Below are positions 13,935 through 19,258 of a stretch of 19,258 nt of DNA, in pieces. The stretch comes from Planctomycetes bacterium UBA2386 (GTDB taxonomy: Bacteria; Planctomycetota; UBA1135; UBA2386): positions 42,508-61,765 of the forward strand of contig DDSQ01000164.1 in NCBI GenBank assembly GCA_002343845.1, given 5' to 3'. Within the stretch, counting starts at the first letter, position 1. Each line of letters begins with the position of its first letter. The notes under the pieces are model-generated. The model searched no databases. It was not told the origin of the DNA and saw only the letters and a program-made list of their open reading frames with translations. Position numbers and translations under genes: made by a program.

Positions 13935-14513
13935 TCAGGGCCGACGCGCCCGCATGCGTCGCGCCAGCTGCGCGAGCGCGCGGTGCAGCAGCATGCCAAC
14001 AGCGTCGATGCTGCGGCCCATCGCCGCCGCGATCTCGGCGTGCGACTGCCCGATCAGCTTTGCGGCGGTGATCACCTCACGATGCTCCGGCGACAGGTCG
14101 TCGAAGCACTGCTCCATCAGTGCGAGATCCTCATCGCGGATCGCGAGGCCACTGACGCTCGCGGCCGGCGCGGGGACGACGTCGACGGCTACGTCGCCGA
14201 CCCGGCCCGGGTCGCGTTTGTCGGCGAGCCAATAGCGGCGCCGGTCGACGACCTTCGACAGCGCCTTCTGGAACAACCAGGCACGAAAGGCGGCCTCGTG
14301 CCGGAACACGACGCGATCCGCCTCGGCGAGGCACTCGCGGCACACCGACTGCACCATGTCGGAACACGACTCGCGGGCGCGCAGCACCGGGTCGAGGTGG
14401 AACCGCAGGTAGGCACGCAACGGCCCCTGGTGCTGCACCAGCAGTTCGTGCATCGGCAGGGCAGGAGGACCGTCGTCGGCTGCGGCGCGGCCATCGTGGG
14501 CATCCCGGGACAC
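13935..14513 (-). CDS. ECF-type RNA polymerase sigma factor
   Basis: A sigma-70 family factor lacking regions 1 and 3, 192 residues from the chosen start. Region 2 covers about 22-100 (LRAYLRFHLDPVLRARES, SDMVQSVCRE, FRAWLFQKALSKVVDRRRYW). Region 4 covers about 130-185 (LSPEHREVITAAKLIGQSHAEI, then AAAMGRSIDAVGMLLHRAL), which is the helix-turn-helix that reads the -35 element. The SDMVQSVCRE wording resembles sigma factors I associate with Planctomycetota. The start is uncertain: GTG 14513 is used because codons upstream (including a rare ATA) look non-coding and a TATCCT -10-like hexamer lies 8 nt before it; ATG 14561 (208 residues) and ATG 14453 (172 residues) are in frame. No anti-sigma gene is adjacent. 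It is divergent from the SBBP gene and may control it and the kinase gene. Confidence 0.88.
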   Translation of the reverse strand: MSRDAHDGRAAADDGPPALPMHELLVQHQGPLRAYLRFHLDPVLRARESCSDMVQSVCRECLAEADRVVFRHEAAFRAWLFQKALSKVVDRRRYWLADKRDPGRVGDVAVDVVPAPAASVSGLAIRDEDLALMEQCFDDLSPEHREVITAAKLIGQSHAEIAAAMGRSIDAVGMLLHRALAQLARRMRARRP

Positions 14514-14636
14514 GGCGGGGGAGGATATCGCCGGGCAGGAGCTCGCGTCGATGCGCGCCATGGCGCTCGTCGGTGCGATCCCAGAAATGCGCCGGAATCT
14601 GCGTTGGCTCGACAGCGGCGCGGCGGTTCTCCAGGC

Positions 14637-14651
14637 GCTGGCATCGCCAGC
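14637..14651 (+). promoter_or_regulatory. Short hairpin in the leader of the SBBP gene
   Basis: GCTGG (14637-14641) and CCAGC (14647-14651) with a 5-nt loop, 22 nt before the ATG at 14674 in the 160-bp divergent gap. It may be an operator half-site pair or a leader hairpin. A 5-bp stem is short enough to arise by chance at this GC content. Confidence 0.2.
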
Positions 14652-14673
14652 AGAACCCGACGCTCCTACGCCC

Positions 14674-16635
14674 ATGCATCACCATTCCGCTGTCCCCTGT
14701 GTTCTCTTTCTGTTCATCGCTGCCGCCCCCGGTCAGTCGACGGCGCCATCCTGGTCGAGCCGCTTCGGGGGCAACGGCCTCGACGAGATCGTCTCGGTCG
14801 TGCCCGGCCCCGGGGCACGGCTGACGCTCGTCGGTTACACGACGTCGACCAACCTGCCACTCGGTGCCGGCCCGGTGCTGCAGCCGACCAACCAGGGCAA
14901 CGGCGACGTGTTCGTCGCCTGCCTCGACACCGCGACGCAGAGTCTGGTCTGGTGCACCTACCTCGGCGGCTCCGATCTGGATCTCGCCTTCGATGCAACC
15001 GTGGATCCGGCCACCGGCGTCACCACCGTGGTCGGCCTGAGCCGCTCGACGAACTTCCCGGCACCCGCCGGGCAGCCGACCCCGACGCGCAACGGCCCCA
15101 GCGACGGTTTCCTGGCCCGCCTCGACGCCAGCGGGGCGGCGCTGCTGACGGCCACCTTCTTCGGTGGCCCGGGCCACGACCGCCTGTGCGAAGTCGAGCC
15201 GGCGCCGGGCGGCGGCGTCTTCGTCGCTGGCGTCACCGAGGCGAACCTGCCGTCCTCGATGGCTCCCACCAACAGCTACCGGGGTGGCCTCAGCGACGCG
15301 TTCGTCGCGCAGGTCGGCATCGACGCCGGCAGCGGGGTCGCGACGACGAACTGGTCGACCCACGTCGGCGGCGGCAGCACCGACGGCATGCCGTTCGCCA
15401 GCTGGGGCGGCCTCGGCGTGATGTGGGCCGGCAACCTGGATCGCATGGCGATGGCGGTGGATGCCGCCGGAGGACCGGCGCTGGCCACGGCGTCGTTCGC
15501 CATCGGCGGCCTCAGTGCGCCCACGACGCCCACCGCACCGCAGTTGTTCCACGGTGGCCAGGGCGACTGCTACCTCGCCGTGTTCTCGCCGGGCGGTGCC
15601 CTCACCTACGCCACGTTCCACGGCGGCTCCCTCGACGAACGCCCCCGCGCGATCGCTGCGCATCCCGCCGGCGGCTTCGTGATCAGTGGCACTACGTGGT
15701 CGACCAACCTGCCGGTGACCGGCGGTGGTCTGCAGCAGACGCCGCGCGGCGGCACACTCGGTAGCGCCAGCGACGGCTTCCTCTGTCGCATCGACCCGTC
15801 CCAGGGAGCCGCCGGCCGCCTCAACTCCACCTACCTTGGCGGCACCAACGGTGAGGACAACGTGATGGCGCTCGCTGTCGCCAGCTCCGGCGTCGTCACG
15901 CTCGCCGGCACGACCGCCGGCGGCACCTTCTGGACGACGCCACGCTGCTTGCAGGCGAACTGTGCGCCCACGCAATGGACCGGTTTCGTCGCCCGCCTGG
16001 AACTCGCGGGCCCCACCGGCCTGCCTGGCGACGAGCTGCACTACGGCACCTTCCTCGAATACACCGCGGCGCCAGCCTTCACCGAGACGCTGGTTACGGA
16101 CATCGTGCTCGATGCGTTCGGCGACGCCTGCTTCGTCGGCGCCACGTCGTCGCCGAACTACCCGCTCGTGAACCCACTGGCGATCGCCGGTGGGGGCGTC
16201 GATGGCGTGTTCACCTGCATGCCGTTGCTCGCCGGCGGGGTCACGCGCGACGGCTCGAACTTCGCGATGTCGCCGTGCACGGAACCAATGCACAGCAGCG
16301 CCCATCAGGCCCCGTTGCCCGGCACGTCGTTCACGCTGACCGTCGCGGGCGCGCCCGCGAACGGGATCACCGTGCTGGGGATCGGCACGGCCGAACCGCT
16401 CCCCGGCGTGGTGGTGCCGCCGCCATGGGGCGGCACGCTACTCGTCGCGCCGCTCGCGGTGCTGACGACCTCGTCGAACCAGTTCGGCGCGGCGCGGTAC
16501 ACCCTCGCGATCCCCGCCGGCCTGTCGATGCCCACCACTTGGGGGCTCGCGGCCCAGTGGTTCTGCTTCACCAGCGCGACCTGTCCTGGCCCTGGACCGG
16601 ACTTGCTGAACAACAGCGACCGGTTGAACTTCTGA
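14674..16635 (+). CDS. Secreted SBBP-repeat beta-propeller protein
   Basis: A 653-residue exported protein. Residues 1-21 are a short hydrophobic signal peptide after three His. Residues about 25-520 carry repeats of the SBBP (seven-bladed beta-propeller) type. Recurring signatures are TTSTNLP (56-62), SRSTNFP (123-129), TWSTNLP (341-347) and TSSPNYP (491-497). These alternate with FLARLD-like strands (DVFVACLD, DGFLARLD, DAFVAQVG, DCYLAVFS, DGFLCRID, TGFVARLE) and YLGG/FFGG/FHGG turns, giving about six or seven blades. Such proteins are extracellular and probably bind ligands or partners; no enzyme motif is evident. Residues about 532-653 form the beta-rich C-terminal module seen in two other exported proteins here. 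It is divergent from the sigma-factor gene and 22 bp upstream of the kinase gene, with which it is probably co-transcribed. Confidence 0.85.
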   Translation: MHHHSAVPCVLFLFIAAAPGQSTAPSWSSRFGGNGLDEIVSVVPGPGARLTLVGYTTSTNLPLGAGPVLQPTNQGNGDVFVACLDTATQSLVWCTYLGGSDLDLAFDATVDPATGVTTVVGLSRSTNFPAPAGQPTPTRNGPSDGFLARLDASGAALLTATFFGGPGHDRLCEVEPAPGGGVFVAGVTEANLPSSMAPTNSYRGGLSDAFVAQVGIDAGSGVATTNWSTHVGGGSTDGMPFASWGGLGVMWAGNLDRMAMAVDAAGGPALATASFAIGGLSAPTTPTAPQLFHGGQGDCYLAVFSPGGALTYATFHGGSLDERPRAIAAHPAGGFVISGTTWSTNLPVTGGGLQQTPRGGTLGSASDGFLCRIDPSQGAAGRLNSTYLGGTNGEDNVMALAVASSGVVTLAGTTAGGTFWTTPRCLQANCAPTQWTGFVARLELAGPTGLPGDELHYGTFLEYTAAPAFTETLVTDIVLDAFGDACFVGATSSPNYPLVNPLAIAGGGVDGVFTCMPLLAGGVTRDGSNFAMSPCTEPMHSSAHQAPLPGTSFTLTVAGAPANGITVLGIGTAEPLPGVVVPPPWGGTLLVAPLAVLTTSSNQFGAARYTLAIPAGLSMPTTWGLAAQWFCFTSATCPGPGPDLLNNSDRLNF

Positions 16636-16657
16636 GCCAGCGCTCGCCACCGGTCCC

Positions 16658-19258
16658 ATGAACGACCAGCACGACCTCGTCGACGACCTCGTCTGCCAGT
16701 GCCTGCAGGCGCGTGCCACCGGTGACCTGGCGACTGTCGCGCAGCTGCTGGCCGCACAGGATCCTGCCGTGCGCGCCGAAGTCGAAGGGCTGCTGACGAC
16801 GCTCGATCGCGTCGGCCTCGGTGGCGACGCGGCGGCGGGGGCCGCGGGAGCATCGGCGCTGCCGTTCGGCCCGTACTTGCTGCTCGAGCGGCTCGGCGCC
16901 GGCGCCATGGGCGTCGTCTACCGAGCGCGCGGCCCCGATGGCAGCGAGTGCGCGCTGAAGCTGCTGCAGCCAGGCCTGCTGCCGGTGCGACGCGCGCGCC
17001 TGCGTTTCGATCGAGAAGTTCAGGCCCTGCGCGAGCTCGCGCACCCTCTCATTTGCCCGATCCGCGATGCGGGCGAGGTTGAAGGTGTGCCGTTCCTCGT
17101 CATGCCACTGCTGCCCGGCGAAAACCTGCAGGCGCACTTCGCGCGTGGGCCGGCGCGCACGCCCGCGGACCGTGATCGGTTGCTCGCGCTCGTCGAGGCG
17201 CTGGCGCTGGCACTGCATCACGCGCACGAACGAGGCTTCGTGCACCGCGACGTCAAGCCCGCGAACGTGCTGGTCGGTCACGACGGCCAGCCCATCGTTC
17301 TCGACTTCGGGCTCGCGCGCCTCGATCGCGACGACGCCGCGACGCTGTCGCAGTCGCGCGAGGTGATCGGTGCGCCGGCCTACATGGCGCCGGAACAGAT
17401 CGCCGACGGACGCGCCGTCGACCGTCGCGCCGACGTCTACGCACTCGGCGTGCTGCTCTACGAAGGGCTCACCGGCCGCTGTCCCTACGAGGCGGCAACG
17501 CGCGAGTCGCTATACCGCGCGATCCTGACCGGTGACGCCGCCGCGCCGTCGCAGCACGCCGCCGACCTGCCGCATGCCTTCGACGTCGTCTGCCTGACTG
17601 CGCTCGCGCGCGAGCCGGATCGCCGCTATCGGACCGCTGCCGATCTTGCCGCGGATCTGCAGCGCGTGCGTGCGGGCAGTCGCCCGCTGGCGCAGCTGCC
17701 GGGCCGACTCGAACGCACCCGCCGCTGGCTGCGTCGCAACCCGCTGCCGACCACGCTCGGTGCGCTGCTCGTGACGGCGTCGCTGGTAGCGTCGTGGCAG
17801 ACAGCGCGGGTGCTGCAGCGCGCCGCCGGAGATCACGCGCGTGTGCTCGCCGCCACCTCGATGACCACGCTGGCCGCCGATCCGCCCAGGGCCGAGGCTC
17901 TGGCCCGCGAGGCGTTGCGCCACGATCCCGGGTGTCACGAAGCCGCAACCGCCCTTCTCGCCGCACAGGCGGCCGATCGCGAACAGGTGCTGCGGGGCCA
18001 CACCGCATCGGTGACTGCCCTGTGCTACGACGAACGCGGCGAACACCTCGTCTCGGCGTCGCTCGATGGCACCACGAGGCTATGGAACCTGCGCAGCGGC
18101 GGCGCGACCACGCTGCTGCACCCCGGCGGTGTCGGGGCGGTGGCGCTGCAGCCCCGCGGCGACCTGGTCATCAGCGGCGGCGCACGCGACGGCATGCTGC
18201 GCGCATTCACTCGTGACGGTGCCCTGCAATGGGAACGGCGCGCCGCAGCGGACGGTGAGCGTGTGCAGGTACTGCAGTGGTCGCCCGACGGTCACTGGTT
18301 GCTCGCCGGTGGTGCTGGCGCGGCCGTGCTCGTCGACGCCGCCGGCGACACGCGCGAGGTCGCTGCGCCGGCCGCAGCGGTGACCGCAGCAGCGTGGCTC
18401 ACGGACGACGTGTTCCTGCTCGGCAGCGGGCCGCAAGTCGGAGCGAACGCGGCGCCGACATCGCACTGGCTGCGCGCCGTGCAGATCACCGCCGACGGTG
18501 TACGCACGACGTCTGAGACAGCCGTTGCTGCCGGTGTCCGTTCGCTCCACCGGCGCCCGGGACCCCGCGGAACACTGCCGGCGGCGGTACTCATCGTCGA
18601 TGCGGCCGATACGGCTTCGTGGTGGTCGCCCACGGAGAACGCGCTCGTCCCGTTGCCGTTCGCTTCGAGCAAGCGCGTGCAGACCGCCGCGTGGACCCCC
18701 GACGGGGGCACGGCCTTCACGCTGTCGCCGACGGGTTGGCTGGCCCACTGGAGACCGAACGGGACGTTCCTCGGCGGCAGCAACACGGTCAGCTGGGCCG
18801 CGCACCTCGGGACCGTCGCGTGGCGCCCTGAACATCCAACGCCGCCAGTCGAGCAACCGGCGTGCGACCTCGTCGCCGTCGCCGGCGGCTTCGGCGTCGT
18901 GCAGATCCGTCCCGCGGATGGGGCCCGCGGCCTTCTCCTCGGGCGTCGCCAACTTGCCGCGCTGCCGCCGGCTTTCTCGCCCGATGGCACGCACCTCGCA
19001 ACGGCCGATCGCGACCACGGCATCCGCGTGTGGCCGTTGTTTCGTACGGACCATGCACGGTTCCTGTGCGGCGATGCGGTGCGCAGCGCCGTCTGGTGTG
19101 GCGACGACCGCATCCTGACGGGCACCGCACGCACGGACCTCCGCGGTCGCGTGCGCAGCTGGAACGCCGTGAACGGCGCCCTGCTCGGCGAGCAGTTCTT
19201 CACCGACGATGTCGCTCGGCTGGTCGCCAGCGCAGACGGGACGCACTGGCTCCCCCCC
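16658..19258 (+). CDS. Transmembrane Ser/Thr protein kinase with WD40 domain (3' end cut)
   Basis: An open frame of 867 codons that runs off the right edge without a stop. Residues 1-67 are a helical preamble often seen in planctomycete kinases. The PknB-type kinase domain (about 70-345) has every key element: glycine loop LGAGAMGVVY (79-88), Lys101, helix-C Glu120, HRDVKPAN (196-203, catalytic Asp198), DFG (216-218) and YMAPEQ (242-247), so it should be active. A single membrane helix lies at about 362-384. A helical segment follows, then a WD40-like propeller from about 442; the first blade is canonical (GHTASV...SLDGTTRLWNL) and later ones are looser. By topology the propeller is extracytoplasmic or periplasmic and could sense a ligand and relay it to the kinase. 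It lies 22 bp after the SBBP gene. No Shine-Dalgarno site is seen. The edge ends in a run of seven C. Confidence 0.92.
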   Translation, partial: MNDQHDLVDDLVCQCLQARATGDLATVAQLLAAQDPAVRAEVEGLLTTLDRVGLGGDAAAGAAGASALPFGPYLLLERLGAGAMGVVYRARGPDGSECALKLLQPGLLPVRRARLRFDREVQALRELAHPLICPIRDAGEVEGVPFLVMPLLPGENLQAHFARGPARTPADRDRLLALVEALALALHHAHERGFVHRDVKPANVLVGHDGQPIVLDFGLARLDRDDAATLSQSREVIGAPAYMAPEQIADGRAVDRRADVYALGVLLYEGLTGRCPYEAATRESLYRAILTGDAAAPSQHAADLPHAFDVVCLTALAREPDRRYRTAADLAADLQRVRAGSRPLAQLPGRLERTRRWLRRNPLPTTLGALLVTASLVASWQTARVLQRAAGDHARVLAATSMTTLAADPPRAEALAREALRHDPGCHEAATALLAAQAADREQVLRGHTASVTALCYDERGEHLVSASLDGTTRLWNLRSGGATTLLHPGGVGAVALQPRGDLVISGGARDGMLRAFTRDGALQWERRAAADGERVQVLQWSPDGHWLLAGGAGAAVLVDAAGDTREVAAPAAAVTAAAWLTDDVFLLGSGPQVGANAAPTSHWLRAVQITADGVRTTSETAVAAGVRSLHRRPGPRGTLPAAVLIVDAADTASWWSPTENALVPLPFASSKRVQTAAWTPDGGTAFTLSPTGWLAHWRPNGTFLGGSNTVSWAAHLGTVAWRPEHPTPPVEQPACDLVAVAGGFGVVQIRPADGARGLLLGRRQLAALPPAFSPDGTHLATADRDHGIRVWPLFRTDHARFLCGDAVRSAVWCGDDRILTGTARTDLRGRVRSWNAVNGALLGEQFFTDDVARLVASADGTHWLPP

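Noticed and set aside
1..19258. CRISPR arrays, insertion sequences, integrase or attachment sites
   Set aside because: No regularly spaced direct repeats, transposase or integrase motifs, or terminal inverted repeats with target duplications were found on reading both strands.

Overview
The window is a very GC-rich (roughly 70% by eye), densely coded bacterial segment holding thirteen protein genes, the last cut by the right edge. Its gene content suggests Planctomycetota, probably one of the very high-GC marine or soil lineages. The pointers are secreted proteins with a common beta-rich C-terminal module, an SBBP beta-propeller protein, a membrane Ser/Thr kinase with a WD40 sensor next to an ECF sigma factor, a HEAT-repeat secreted protein with a Gly/Pro linker, lipoproteins of no known family, and few Shine-Dalgarno sites. 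The phylum is an inference from these features; there is no rRNA in the window.

Layout. 64-3128 (minus strand): an inositol-monophosphatase-family phosphatase (2313-3128), then a secreted HEAT-repeat protein (64-2133). 3244-8276 (plus strand): a tight five-gene run of TPR/HEAT lipoprotein, second lipoprotein, DUF366 protein, YbhN/LPG-synthase-TM-like membrane protein and PfkB sugar kinase. Genes overlap by 4 bp or are 12-13 bp apart, so this is very probably one operon. It meets the minus-strand gene 8286-9842 (secreted, unknown) tail to tail at a perfect palindrome that contains both stop codons. That gene is divergent from 9967-11643, a secreted GHL10-like glycoside-hydrolase-type protein. 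11700-13244 encodes a PaaZ/BoxD-type CoA-semialdehyde dehydrogenase without the MaoC domain. About 690 bp follow with no supportable gene. 13935-14513 (minus) is an ECF sigma factor, divergent from an SBBP secreted protein (14674-16635), which is followed after 22 bp by a Ser/Thr kinase-WD40 protein (16658 to the edge).

How the genes may work together. The right end looks like a surface-signalling neighbourhood of sigma factor, exported propeller and transmembrane kinase. The middle operon looks like an envelope unit of two lipoproteins, a polytopic lipid-handling-type protein and a sugar kinase. Three exported proteins (8286-9842, 9967-11643, 14674-16635) have unrelated N-termini but appear to share a C-terminal module that may serve sorting or surface retention. 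No tRNA, rRNA, CRISPR array, transposase or integrase was found.
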